From Anoplopoma fimbria (lineage: Eukaryota > Chordata > Actinopteri > Perciformes > Anoplopomatidae): 64,000 nucleotides of DNA. The DNA lies in assembly GCF_027596085.1 (NCBI RefSeq), contig NC_072470.1, positions 6,121,287 to 6,185,286 on the forward strand, in the 5' to 3' direction. Position 1 is the first letter of the stretch; the number at the start of each line of letters is the position of its first letter. The translations under genes and the position numbers were made by a program. This document shows positions 37,151-50,800 of the stretch, in pieces. The notes below the pieces were generated by a model. That model searched no databases. It worked only from the letters and a program-made list of their open reading frames with translations, and had not been told where the DNA came from.

Positions 37151-40100
37151 GATCTCATGTTTTTATTAGGTCTATATCTCTCTACAGCTATAAAAAAACA
37201 ACTATATGATCTATGGTATGAAAGGTTGTAATTGCACTTTTGTATTATTTCTCACACAAACACATAATACAGTCCTGACATCAACAAATCACAGGCAGCT
37301 TCAACATGTTCATATTAGAATAATGTCTTTGATTAAATATTTATTGTCTCTTAAGTTGTCCCCATATTTTCCCGAGTTATTTCATATGAGTGAAACAGCG
37401 CCCCCAGTGTTAATGGTCAGAATGTGACATTACACCCTACGTCATTGAACGGTATCGTCCCTTGATTAAAATGTAGTTCCCTCAAAAGTGAGTGAAACAG
37501 CGCCCCCCTGGATTTGAATGACAATCAGTGTGGCCAAAAGAGTATTGCAGGCGTACTGGGGTCCAACTGGGAAGTCTGCCAGGTGGAAGTAGTTACCGCT
37601 TAATGAAACATAGTTAAGTATCAAACAATCAGGCAGCTTCTGTAAGACCAACATGAAACTGAACGCTGGAAAAGAAACTCTGAAGATATTTGTGAAACCT
37701 GACAGTCTGAACACACACCAAACAAACAAACAGACAGACAGTTAAAAAGGTAATTTAAATTAAACAACTGTTTAGGTTTTTAGTGGAAGAAACGTGTTCC
37801 TGATGAAGTTGTCTAATGTGCTAATCTAACATTTAGGTGGAGAGGAAACAAAAACTTCTGTCAACAAACAGACAAGCAGACTGTCAAAGCAACAAGTGCA
37901 GTTGGACATCAATGGACATCAATGGACATCTCTATGAAAGAAAGGGGAATTGACATCAACAACAAATGTGAGTAAGATAGACTTTCTATGTGTTTGTCTC
38001 TTTGATTATTGTTTTCATTCCTGATGTTTAAGTGTCTCGTTTTGGTTTATTAATATCCTTGCACTGTCCCTATTGATGTTATGAAGCTTATTATTGATAA
38101 GTCATGTATTTGACATATGCATTCATACTTCTTTTGATGAAAAACAAAATGTTTTAGATCTAATAAATGTTTTCTCAGTATTCAGCACTGATCTGTACCT
38201 TTAGAGTACACACTTTGTAGTACTGTATGCATTTGTGTCTGCTGAGAATATACATAAGCAACGTGTGTAAGTCATGTATCGCTGATATGTGCATTATTTT
38301 AACTTAAACCTGTTTTTTAAAGAATAAAAAAAAAAGGCCTTTTACTATTTAATAGCACATTCATCTCTTTTAGTCCCCCGTTATCGGCTTTTGTGCCTGA
38401 ACTCAGTGAAATAATATAATAGTATAATTTGTGTTTTAGTGTGTTTCTTCTGTGCATGGGTTGCAGATTATGTGTTGTATATCTAAATGCTGTGCATGCA
38501 GTTATTGTGGTTAAAATGCTCTTTCTTCATTTTGTTGCCTGCGTTTTTTGAGATCTCTCGGTTGTACTGATGAGTCAGTTGGTATTTTCTTAGCTGTGTG
38601 AGAGCTCTATTCCCTGCTATAAGTAAGGATAAGGTGTTCCTATTGAAAGAGGGATCTCCTGATCGCATGTTTAGAATGACCTGTTTTGCACATTCACAAT
38701 AGGAAAGAACCGCAAGGTGAAAGACGTTGTTTACTTTACGCCTGATGCCTGCAGCTGCTTATCTTGCTGTCATTGTGGCTCTCTTTTCTTGCACTGTTCC
38801 TCATTGTTCAATTTAAACATATCTACTGAGTAAACAGCACAGAATATGTCCATATCATTGTTGTGTGCTCTTCTTGTAGCTGATTGTCTGATATGAAGGT
38901 GACCAATAAGCAGTGGGACTTCTGTTTGTCTGAGTATAAAATATAAACACGATTGTATAAAACTCAAATACTGAGATGATGAATGGAGGCTGTACAGTTT
39001 TATATTAACATGTGACATCATAGAGGTTTCAGACAGACACAGTATGTTGGAGGTGAGACACCTATTGTACACTTGTATTCATTATAAAGCCTCTTTTTCT
39101 TGGATTCGATCACCACACATGGATATGTGAGTTGATCACAATGCATCACTGACAGATTGATGGCTTCCATGCTAGATGTCTGTTATCAATGCAATCAATA
39201 ACATCACGAGGCTAAAATTGCCAACAGGTTTTGGCAGGACACCAGTGAGGAGCATTCTTCCCATAACAACAGAGGAGAAAGGAGGCTTTGTGGAGTTGTC
39301 CTTACTAAATTGACAAGGCCTTTTACAGCCTTTGATACAGGGCTGGCTGCCTCGCACAATGGAAGGCATATAAATTTGCAGATATCGTCTGGAAAGCTCA
39401 AATGTCAACGCTTTTCACAACAGCACCAGGGCCCTGCAAGAGGAATAATTGATTGGTTCACCTTTTGTCTCGAGCCAAATATTCATCCAGGAGGACAAAA
39501 AACAGGAGGCAAAGCAAAATATGAAAGAGCATCTTCTTCAGTCAGCGTGTGCTGACGCTATTCATCCCTTTTTCTTTTAAGAATAATATTTTCTCTCTCC
39601 ATATTTTACAGGCCAGTCAGTGCTTGTGTAATACATATGCAGCGGTCCACTCTTTGAGCATGCAGTTAAAACCTTTCACATTATCATAGTGCTTGCAGCC
39701 AAACAGCATACCTCCTTCTCTGCTGCTTACATTATTTCACAAAGATATGAATAATCAAAATGTCCTGAATGAGAAATCAATCATCTGTGCATCAACATGT
39801 GCTTTTTGTGATTTTAAATATCTAGATCCAGGTCATATGTTAATACCAGGAGTATGGTGACTATGGCATCATAATGACTTGATTTAAGTGAAGTGGTGAG
39901 GCACGGTGTGTTTACAGCACCTCTTGTTTTTACTTTTGTGATACTAAATATCGTACCAGTCATACAGTAACATCTGTACCACGACCATAAGCTACTGTAG
40001 CACCAAAACCACTGAGTGAAGTGAATTGAGGGAAAGGTGTGTTTTATCGCTTTGCAGCTTTTGTATGTATGAGAGTTGGACTTATTTCTTATTTTAAAAA

Positions 40101-40359
40101 TCAGAGATTGCTTAAAAGAAGCAATCTCCAGAAAACCCATGTAAATGATTGCTTCATTTACTTGTAATAGCTGAAAGATAAACTTCTGCTTCTGGGAAAT
40201 GAACCCAAGTACAGTCGGAAGGGTGCAGAACTTTTTTTTACCTTAAAGAAAGTACAACGTTTTTACTAAGTGAAATCTCTGCAGCTAGTCAGGAAACAGA
40301 TGAGTCAATGAGGACCAGCCCCATCTACACACATCTACAGGTCTGCAGCATAGTGCATT

Positions 40360-40485
<126 letters not shown>

Positions 40486-41181
40486 TATCGACAGCCCCGT
40501 TGTAGATAAAATGACAGTGAGTCACTGGGGTTGTATAGTTTTTGGCCCTGAACCCAACAGGTGTCCCACATCATCCTCCATATAAACTCCTCTGGAGCCA
40601 TACAGTACCTTTCTGTCTCCTCACTGTGCTCAATAGCTAGTGATAATTTAGATTTGACTTGTATTGTTGCATTGTGGCCGCCTCTTCTTTCTCTCTATTT
40701 CCCTTCAAAGCCCTGCCGTGAATTTTCAGCCTCTGCAATTTTCCTCTCCAGTAACAGAAAGGAGAGCAGGAGAAAAAGAGAAAGAGAGATGACAAAGACA
40801 ACACAGGACTCCTCTCTGTCTCCCGGCCCTATTATTGTTCAAAATAGCCGAGCAATAGTTTTTTCTTTTTTTTTTTTGTCATTGGTTTACTCCTAAAAGC
40901 CCATTTGACGTCGGCCCTGAAAAGAAAGCAATAAAGAAACCTTTTCAGTGGCGTTGAATGAGCGAGAGAAGGAGGAATGAATCCCTTTGGGACGTTGCGC
41001 TCAGAGAGGCCTTTTTATTGTCTTTGCTCTGGTAATCAAATGGAGCTGAAATGAAAATGGAGTTTTCTATGAAAATAGGGGCCTTTGTTGGCTTTGGAAG
41101 GCTAGTAATTCATAAACAATAAGCCTGCTCCTTTTGTTTGGGTTATAATATATTCCTGCTGCTCTGAAAGAGGTCTCTCAG

Positions 41182-41286
<105 letters not shown>

Positions 41287-41334
41287 ATTGAAGCCAGGGT
41301 AAAAGCCAAAGCGAGGCAGCAGGGGAAGAGAGAA

Positions 41335-41342
41335 TATAAAAG
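41335..41342 (+). promoter_or_regulatory. Candidate TATA box of an unassigned plus-strand transcript
   Basis: TATAAAAG in a GAGAA/GGAGG context, followed after about 30 bases by a pyrimidine-rich initiator-like stretch and then a C/T-rich segment ending in a good splice donor (41,555). Prediction from layout only. Confidence 0.35.
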
Positions 41343-41367
41343 GAGGCAGAGAGGCAGGCTTTTCATT

Positions 41368-41554
41368 CATCCTCCTGGCTGAGAGACGGCAAGATGCTCG
41401 ACTCCTCAACTCTCCATCCTTCACCTCTCTTTCTCTGTTCTCTCCATCAACCTCTTCCTCTCTGCTATGACTGAACACCCACTCACACCTCCTCGTCTTT
41501 TTTCCCCCCTGGAAAAAGTCAAACTTTAACGGTGTCGTCTCGACCGGCCGACAG
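41368..41554 (+). other. Candidate non-coding first exon
   Basis: The sequence between the expected start site and the donor CGACAG|GTGTGT at 41,555 holds ATGs only for short frames (from 41,394, and from the second ATG in TGCTATGACTGA), as in a 5' UTR. No downstream exon is identified within the window. It could be the leader of a distant gene, a long non-coding RNA, or chance. Confidence 0.3.
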
Positions 41555-44389
41555 GTGTGTATGGATCACTGGTTCTTTTTTTAGGAGGAAGGAATTTCTC
41601 TCATTTAGAAGAAAATGGATTATGTGAAATGGTCAACGCGTCTCTGATTTACCTTTTTTTTCCTCGTGCCATCTCTGGTTTCTGAATTTGTGACTAAATA
41701 TTGGAGTATGACAAGAAAGAGAAGACACAGAGGAGGACAAGACGTGAGGGGACAGAAAACCTGCAACATCAGCAGCGTGATGGAGGGACACCAAAGTCCC
41801 ACTGATCCAAAACAGGACTCTTTAAAAAGCATGGACATGTCACTGTTCTAACTTCAGTGAAGCAACCCTTCAGTATGTGGAGAGTCATTTGTTTGCGTCT
41901 TTTTAACCCTTAGAACCATAGATGGGACAACAACATGGATGTTTTGCACATAATAGAATGTCTTCATGGAGGTCTGTGCTGTCCAATGGGGCTATTTACA
42001 GTAAATTCACTACATTAAAGAGGCTATAACTTCATTTTTAGGCCTGAATGAGGTTGTTGGACGTCCAAACAAGAACATCTTCCCTTCCTGTCTGGAAATC
42101 AACCTGATGTATCTGTAGACACAACCTTCCTCTGAAGACACCTAAAGTATTGTCATACTTTGCACCCTCTGGATGCGGATGAGAACTGTGCACATTTACA
42201 TGCACATGGATATTTACATAAATATGGATTTGGATCGAGCCAACATGATGTAAGTCCAGCATTTTGTATATTCCATACTGTACAGGATTTAAATTTGATC
42301 ATTTCTTTACTTCACGTTCAGTCTTTAGTCACCAGAGAGAATTAAACTCTCAAATTTCAGTTATTCATTTTATTTCAACCATTTTCAGGCCAAAAATGAA
42401 GCTATTGAAGAAAGTTCATGGTGGGACACTGCTGTTGTGTTTTCAATCGTATTTGATCAGACAGTATAGGTCACTCGTATGAAGCATTAAACAAGTTCTC
42501 TGATGTTTTTTGCCGAATATGATTTTGGAGGAAATGTAATCTTGTGTTGAGACGATCGTGGAGGATGTGAGTGAATTAACATGCTTCAACTCAGTCACAA
42601 CCTTTCATAAATGTTAAACTAAAGTGTTGTGAGTTGCCTTAACATAACTATAAAAACATGAATCATGCTTAAGTTTCCTCAAGGGGTATTATAGTAAAAA
42701 CAAATGATTGTTTTGCAGATAGAATTACCTGTTGCATATTAGTTCTAGCAGATCTATGTGCAGCTATTTGCGTCCTGGAGCAGCAGCTCTTCGGTCATGT
42801 GACATGTGGTGCTATGTGGGCGTGTCTTTGAGTGAGTTAGCAGGAGGCAGTTGGACCTTTTTTTAATACAGAAGGTGGTGGCAGCTGCCTCCACCTCTCT
42901 CTTAACCAAGCTTCTCTCAGAAAATACTCCCACTTCCTCAGTTTATCAAATAATAGTTGGTGATGTGATTTAATAAAAAGAGTAACTGCTGTAGCATTAA
43001 AGAGAAATAATCCAGATTACATTATTAACCATCTACCTTGCTGAGTATAGTCACAGACATGTGAATGGAGGGAGAGACCACAACAAAATAATAACTAAAC
43101 TAAACATTTTAAAGTGTTAAGATTGAAGTTATACAAACTAAATTACAAGCATGGGTCAGTAAAAGCTATTTAGTTAACATTTGAAAAGCTTTCTGTTGCT
43201 TTCAGTTGATCTTTCTGAATCTTTAAATTTAGATTGACTTCATGCAAACGGGACCATGTAAAGTTTAAAATAGAAATGTCACTATTTGATGTACCATATT
43301 TTAGCTTTAAGCTAATTCACATCTGTAGTCCGTTGGTAGTTGGTCGGCTCTTGTTATTTTTGTCTCTCTTATAGTAAACTGATGTTCAGAGGCTGAGTGA
43401 AGTGGACGTACAAACTCTCTTAGTTTATGTTTTGCTGTTGCATCGGTAAAGTAAAAATGTGTTTTCTACTTCTGACAGTCTGGCTTCCTGCTGAGCATCA
43501 GCTGGGTGCATCATGGTGAAAAAGGCAGCTAGGCAACAAGCTCACTATTTATATTGGGTTTGGTTTGGTGTTTATTATAAAATAAGTGATTATTGTTAGA
43601 TGAGCTGAGATCCAACTTAATGGCTGGTTCAGCTGGTGGAGGAATCGCTGCAGAGGTTACAAAAGGTGGATGTTCAACAAAGGGGCACTAATTGTGATTG
43701 CTGCATCTACCTTTCCCCCCATTTCTTATTTTAGCTCCATTTAAGGACGTAATAAGTGTACGTCTGTTACATGTCTGACATTCACTACTTGGAAAAAGAG
43801 CTATTTATTTGACAGGGAGGCTAAACTAGAGAGAATGAATGTTATTTCTGGAAATGGTACAAAAGCAACCTCTTATCTGAGTCCCTACATCTCCTGATGG
43901 ACTTGATGTACAGAGTCATCAGTCTGAAAGCATCTTTGAAGTAACATTTTGAAGTAAACACTTTGAAGTAAACATCCCCATCATTTCATGACTACAACAT
44001 AGGCTTTGTTGTCTTCTTCTTCCTCCATCAGTAATTCTGTTTTACACTCATTTTTATTATACAAGTACAGATATGTTATGTCGATAATTTGTCTCCATCA
44101 AGACCAACGTTGAGTTCCTAAAAGATGACATCCTTTTCATTGAGCCAGTGAACCTCGATATGAGAGATTAAATGACTGTTGTGATGGATAAAGATAGTCT
44201 CAAACACAAAATAAGGGCTGGTCAATATGGCCAAGATCTTCTAATCTCCTAATATTTATCACCATGTAGCATGTTTTCTGGTTTTTGAATGTGTAATAAC
44301 CATGTGGTAAAGCCAATTTTTGGATACTCCTGTGTGAATCAACAAAAAAGTACTGAGGAGTAGTTATTTAATTACAAACTTTGATTACA

Positions 44390-44420
44390 AATGTCACTTG
44401 AAACAGTTTCAAGTGACATT
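44390..44420. repeat. 31-bp near-perfect palindrome
   Basis: Arms AATGTCACTTGAAAC and GTTTCAAGTGACATT are exact reverse complements with a single A between them. Confidence 0.9.
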
Positions 44421-44795
44421 AAAGAAAAAATATATATTTCCAGCTATACCGACTATGTTTACGTGCGTGCACAATAATACAGAGTAACCAGATTGAGACA
44501 ATAGTTTGATTTTAACTGATTTTGATCAGATTTTCTTAAAAACTTAGTTTGTTATTATCAATAAAACATATGATTTCCTGGTGATAGAATTCTATTGAAA
44601 GGCGACGAATTGTCATATTAAATTATCGACTGGCCCTCCAGTAAAAAACATAACTTTTGTCCTCTTTTGAGTCTTAAATGCCTTTGAGTGAATGGACATC
44701 ATCTGCTGCCAAAATGACTAATCTTCCCTGATTCACATGTTGATGTTAGATACAGTGCTGGCAAAAATGAAGAAAAGCTGTAAGTCCTGATATAA

Positions 44796-44810
44796 CCACA
44801 AGAGGGCAGC
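44796..44810 (+). promoter_or_regulatory. CTCF-like motif
   Basis: CCACAAGAGGGCAGC matches the classical CTCF core with at most one deviation. A weaker copy (CCACTAGAGGGAGC) lies at 45,370-45,383. Confidence 0.35.
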
Positions 44811-47800
44811 ACAGTACAACAAACAGAAACTCAAGACACATTTGACTTCTAATTTAATTTACAGTTTTCTTACATATAATTGCACGTTTTGGCTCCAACA
44901 GGTTATTAGATTGTTCAAGTTTAATCTAATGCATTTAAATTAAATTCACAAGTATGATTTAGTTACTGTGCACCGTATAGGACATCTTCGGTAGCTTGAG
45001 CCTTTTTTTGACTAAGTAAATACTAAGTGCAGTATTTAGTCACTTTTTAATGGTTCTCATACAATTTGGAACATATTTCTCATGGAAAATGCCGTCAAAC
45101 TGAAATATAACTACTTATTAACCATTTTCATCGACTATCATCAGAGCAAGCACAAATAAAGTTAAATAAATTACTATTGCTCCTCAGTAAAGGGGTCAGA
45201 CAGACCTCCATAGTTGCTCTTAGCCATATAAATCATATCATATTTTTCTGTGATAAGCGCTCTGCTTCTTCAACTTTTCTTTAACTCACCTTGAGAAAGT
45301 GTTGCATGAGTCCTTTTTGGATGCATGCACTCCTTTCTTTAGTGCAGCTATGAAGAGTGTATTAACTCTCCACTAGAGGGAGCCTGATATCCACCTTAGA
45401 ACTGTTCATTTAAACCTCAGAGAGGCCACTGAAGGCTGGACAACTAGTCCCCTGTGTATATTAACTCTAGCCTGCAAACAGCTGTTTTCCAGACACCAAC
45501 TGACCAATGTCAAAAATCAAAGCCTACTGATTTGTCTCATGGGACTGTCTGTCCCCACTTTACAGTATCAGTTGTAGTGCTTCTAACAGGCAGTCAACTG
45601 TTAAACAGCAGTAGGGTGTGATATGAGACGAAAGTTTTGAACAGCACTACTTTTACCCTCTGTAGTTGAATAATGAAATGTACTGTAGTTTGATATTTAT
45701 ATTTAGTTAACGGGTAAAAAACATTATCATTTGACTATGAAAGTTCACATTTGAAGTGTGTTTGTTAAGATATGTTTTTTAAAAGAAAAAATCATATATT
45801 GATAGAGACGGTAAATTTCCAGAAGAGCTTATTTCCTGATCAAATATTTACAGAAAAAATAATCAGGAAATGAAACTCCCGCACCAAATTCACAACGTGA
45901 TCTGGATGATTTAATGTAATTTGACTCATTTAGAAATAAAGAAACAAAACCTGAAATTACACATGTCCACAAAAGTTGTTTTTACCAAGAAATATTAATC
46001 AAGAAATGTTATTTTTTTTATGTTAAATTTGATTTAATTCTACAATTTGCATTTAATAAACTACGGTACGATCTGAATCATCCATATTTGCTGTTTCTGT
46101 TCGCACACTGTAAACGCAGAAATATTCTTCACATCAGACGGAATGGATGTTTTTTTTACCAGAAGCCTAGAGATTAAAATATGAATAGGCAGATATCACT
46201 TCCTCACACTATGCGGGCACTATGCCATTTGTTCTGCTGTTATTTAGACTAACTGTACCATAATGGCCAAACAAGCTTGAGTGGAATAAAGACTGCCATT
46301 ATGTGAGCTCAGAGTCTCGACCTGTTGATGCTCCATTAGCTTCACTTCTCAAATGTGCCTGAATTGTTCGACTGTGCTCTCCCCTCCTTGCAGAGACTCG
46401 GGTTAACTGGGAGTAAAGCCAGGAGGGGACAAAAAAGATGGTAGATTTCGTCCGAGATGCTGCAGGAAGAGTCTGAGCTGTGACACTTTTTATGTGGACA
46501 ATATTTTGCATTTAGGAACCTTTTTGCAATTAAAACCCATTTAGAATTAGCTGTCAATAAAAAACAACAACACGTGTCTTGACTGCAAATTGCATAAAAT
46601 CTAAACCATAGAAATATTTACTTACGCATAGAATTAATGCAGCTTTCATTTATCTTTATTTTCATGTATTTCTCTGAGTTATAGCAGATCAGAAACAAAA
46701 TATATATATATATAATATAAGGTTTCACTTCAAAATACATTGTAAGATGATGAAGATTCAGGTAAAAGGAAAAGTCTTTACTTTAATCCCCCTGATAACC
46801 CTTAATACATTCTTATTAGAACATGATTATGTAGTTTTAAACAAATTTAAAGACATTTCTAAGAGTGAACAAATTGTCACAGGTTGTTAAACACATTTAG
46901 AAATCATTCACAGGGAGCTTTCAACCGTTCCAAACCCAAGCAGACATGTTGAGCCTTAAGGTTTACTTAAGTGAGACAAATCCAAGTGCTATAAAAAATA
47001 AAGCTGATTCTATTACTATTGTGGCTTTTCGATGCAGTGTTAAGCACGGTAAAGAAAATGTTAATCGCTTGTCCATACCTGCAGAATATCATAATTTTGC
47101 ATTACATTTCTATTTACTTTTGTGATTTGCAGAGGAAAGAAACTGACGTGAGATTTTTAAATAGCCCCAATGTCCACAAAATAGTGTTTTTAAATATAGG
47201 TCAACCCTCTGAGCCTAAGTTGATATTTCACTAAAAGAGCTAAGAGCAATGGTAAACAAACAGCTTTACTGTAGAATTCAATAAAACAGCAAAATCTACC
47301 ACCAGCACGACTACACGTGAATTGTTTTTAAGTGGCGTGCAGCGCTTCGAACCATTTGCAGAAAAAGCAGAGACCAGTGGGATACGAGAGCCTTCCTGGG
47401 AACTGAATTGCCTCAAAGTGCCAGGCTGCTATCAAACCGCATTAATGTGATAGATTTCCGGCATTTCTGCATTCATTCTCCACGCAGTAAATGTGGGAGC
47501 TGACAAACAGATCCTGGTGAGAGGGCCTCCAGCAGAAGCAGGCGCTCTCTGCCTCTAATGCATTGACAAATATTGCCTGGGTTCAAGTACATTTATGTAA
47601 AACTCACACAAATAGTCACACTTTTACTTAACCCAATTTTTTGCAATTCCCTAAGAGTAAAGCTGAGTCCTCTCCTTGTTGTTGTGGTTCTCTGTGTGCA
47701 GACGACAGTCAGCGTGACCAGGCTTGTGTTCTTCGCTTTGAATGGGAAATGTCACTTTATTGCATTTTTTAATCACAATCCAACCTGAGCCTGTTAAGAA

Positions 47801-50800
47801 TGCATCTGACTTAAAATGATCTAGTTTGTCGGATAAATAGAATTTGTATTTGTTATCCTGCTGCATGATTTTATTTTTATTTTTGTAGTCTTGTTATTTC
47901 TTTTAAACACATTGTGTGACTTTAACATCTATGTGTTTATATCTTACTGTAGATGAATGAAACGTCTACCTAACTTCTCTTTAGATCCTTTAAAGGAGTA
48001 TAACTTTGTTTTTCTGGTTTAAATATAGCTTTGCATATTGCTGTCTTGCATAAGATAACTTTACAAAGGCTGAAATAATACAGATTTTTAGTCGGTCATG
48101 GTCTTAAAACAAACGCTTGATCCTACATTTCCCATAATGCAACTCAATAACATCTTTCATTCGGCTTCCCCTGCCTAGTAAATGTCCACATCATTAAACT
48201 TTCTGTTCATTTTGTCAGACGTAGCAGCTAGAAAGCTCTCTCTAAATGTGTAACATCGATGCAATGCCCCTTTAAAACCCCTACATTTAAAGAAACAGCC
48301 CTGAAACAGTGGTTTATTCATGAAAATCAAGCATGTGTATTCTATTTAATCTATTAATACATCATCCTAATATGGAGCGGAGTATTTCAGACAGTTTTGT
48401 GGGTAAACTGTTTTCAAAATGACATTTATTTCTAAAGAGCTGCATTCTTTTTCTAAAAACACACCTTAGAATAAAAGTACTCGGCTCAGGGTGATCTGTT
48501 AAATGACACCTCACCTCCTCTAGCTGCCTGGTTGACGAGCATCACAAATGCAAATCTGTCTCTGTATATATTTAAATAGATTTCCCATCCATTCACATGT
48601 GAGTGCTCCTCCCATCACTGAGACCCCCTCACTATAAAGGAACTACGCTGCCATCATCACACCACTACAAGCATCATACAACAAGATATTCAGCCAGACT
48701 AAATGCTGCAGCCAATTACATTGATTTTAGAGGAGCTATTCTGTTTGCATTAGTGGAAGAAAATGGAGCGCCATTTTCCATGTTGTTGGGGGGGAAATTG
48801 CGAATTGAGCTCTCTTCAGGAAGTATAATGGATAGAAAGCCAATTAACTGTACACTCTCTCTGACCACGTATCACTTCATGAACTTTACACCATTAGAAA
48901 GTCGCCTCAATACATTTCTTATTAAACGGGGCAAATACATGTTAGTCCAGAGTGAACGGGGCTGTAGAGAAGGCAGTGCTGGATCAAACTGCTTTATAAC
49001 AAGGTAATGGAAAGACTGTACATCAAGACGCATCAAACATAATTCTGGTTTAACCACAACGTACATTAATAAGGTTTAACTGGTTACACCGTATATTAAA
49101 ATAGGAACTAAACAATAGGTAAACAATGGAGGGAACTGAAGCGCTGGCGGACAGGCTAATTGTGCTGATTTAATTATACATTTGTTTGCTAATATGAGGC
49201 ACTGAAGCACAGACACAATGAAGGCTGGGTCCTGCTTCATCACCTGATCTTTTCGCTCTTTTCTGGAAGAGGCTCCGAGTTTCAAAGTGTGGTTTTAAGA
49301 CAGTCGGTATATCTGCATAAAAAAAAATGTACGAAAGGAGGGAATAGAGTTAAAATAATATAACTATATTCTTATGTGAATACATGATTGCTTGGTCTGA
49401 GTTTGTGTAATTAGTAGTCTCGTCTAAAAGGCTCTTTTTGAATGAAAATGAACATTTGGTGGAAGAGATTTGGGTTTTGTGAAGTGGCTTTTCTCTTCTG
49501 GTCATTTATCATTGCACCTCAAGTCCTCAGATGACAGCATGAACATAGAGTTCTACAGCACTGCACTAAATAATCTTTGATTAGAAGTGTAGCATCCTTT
49601 GCAACATTTGTGGCTATTGAACCAGTGATAGCTTGCATTTTAAAGAACTTAAAGTCGAGAATTCATTGCCCACTAATTTGATATATTGCCAAATATTCCA
49701 GCTTCTCACATGTGAGTATTTGCTCATTTGCTATGTTTTCAAATTGTAAATTGAAAATCTTTTGGTTGCAGACTGTTGTCTGGAAAAAAGAATGAATTGG
49801 TCATCGTCACTTTGGGCATATTTCACTATTTTAATGCATTTTATGGCGAATCAAAAAAGTAGTTGACACTGAAAATAAGAGTTAGGAGCAGCCTAAAAAG
49901 GACCTTCTCTTCATGAAAAAGTTTCTTAAACAACGGCCATGGACATTTAGCTTCTGATTATGTTTCCAAATGTAAAATAGGAGACAATAAAATGCATTGT
50001 ATACAGCCAGCCACAAGTTACACTGTTAGATTTCTCTCTGAGGATCCCCCCCCTTATACACACATAGACAGACAGACACACTGACACACACCTAGATAGA
50101 GCGTGGCACCACTAAGTAAGAAATCAAAATGTCATTTATTTGGGGCCAAGTCGATTTCAATCTCTATTTTCATCTTTTTCCAAAATCTATAAACGCCGCT
50201 CTTAACACGTGACTGCGAGCTGGGTGGGCAGGAGGGTTAAAGGGGGTCCGGGGTGTGCGCAGGGCTCGGGTTAACTGCCGTGTCGAAGTGTCTTTTGTCC
50301 TCTGAACAGCGCGGGGATGAAGGTGCGTGGCAGACAGGCAGTCGCTGCTTTGAGTCAACACAGTAAATAGGACGAGTAGTGCTGCTCAGAGGGTGTTTTA
50401 TATCAACCTTTTCAGAGGAACAAAGTTGTTTTTCATCGCTTGAACCGGAGCAGGGGGATGTTTTATAGGCCCTGTTGCTCAGTACAAGACAAATATCTGG
50501 TTGTATACATTGCTGTCGCGTGATCAAAATGCACTCGGGCCGTATAGCTGGCAATCCCCACAACAGAAATGCCTCTCCAGCCACGTATCATAGCTGTCTC
50601 ACAACAAGCCTCGCCTCAAAATAATTTCTTAATCCATTAATTGGCGTGGAGCAGCATTCGGGGCAGGGCTTTTTGTTCAATATGTTTTTCAGAGATGCAT
50701 ACTAATCATATAAAGTGATCCTTTGTACTCAGGTTGACAGCAGCGACGAGGGCTTTTAGACGCACACGCACACACACACACATACACACATGCACACAAA

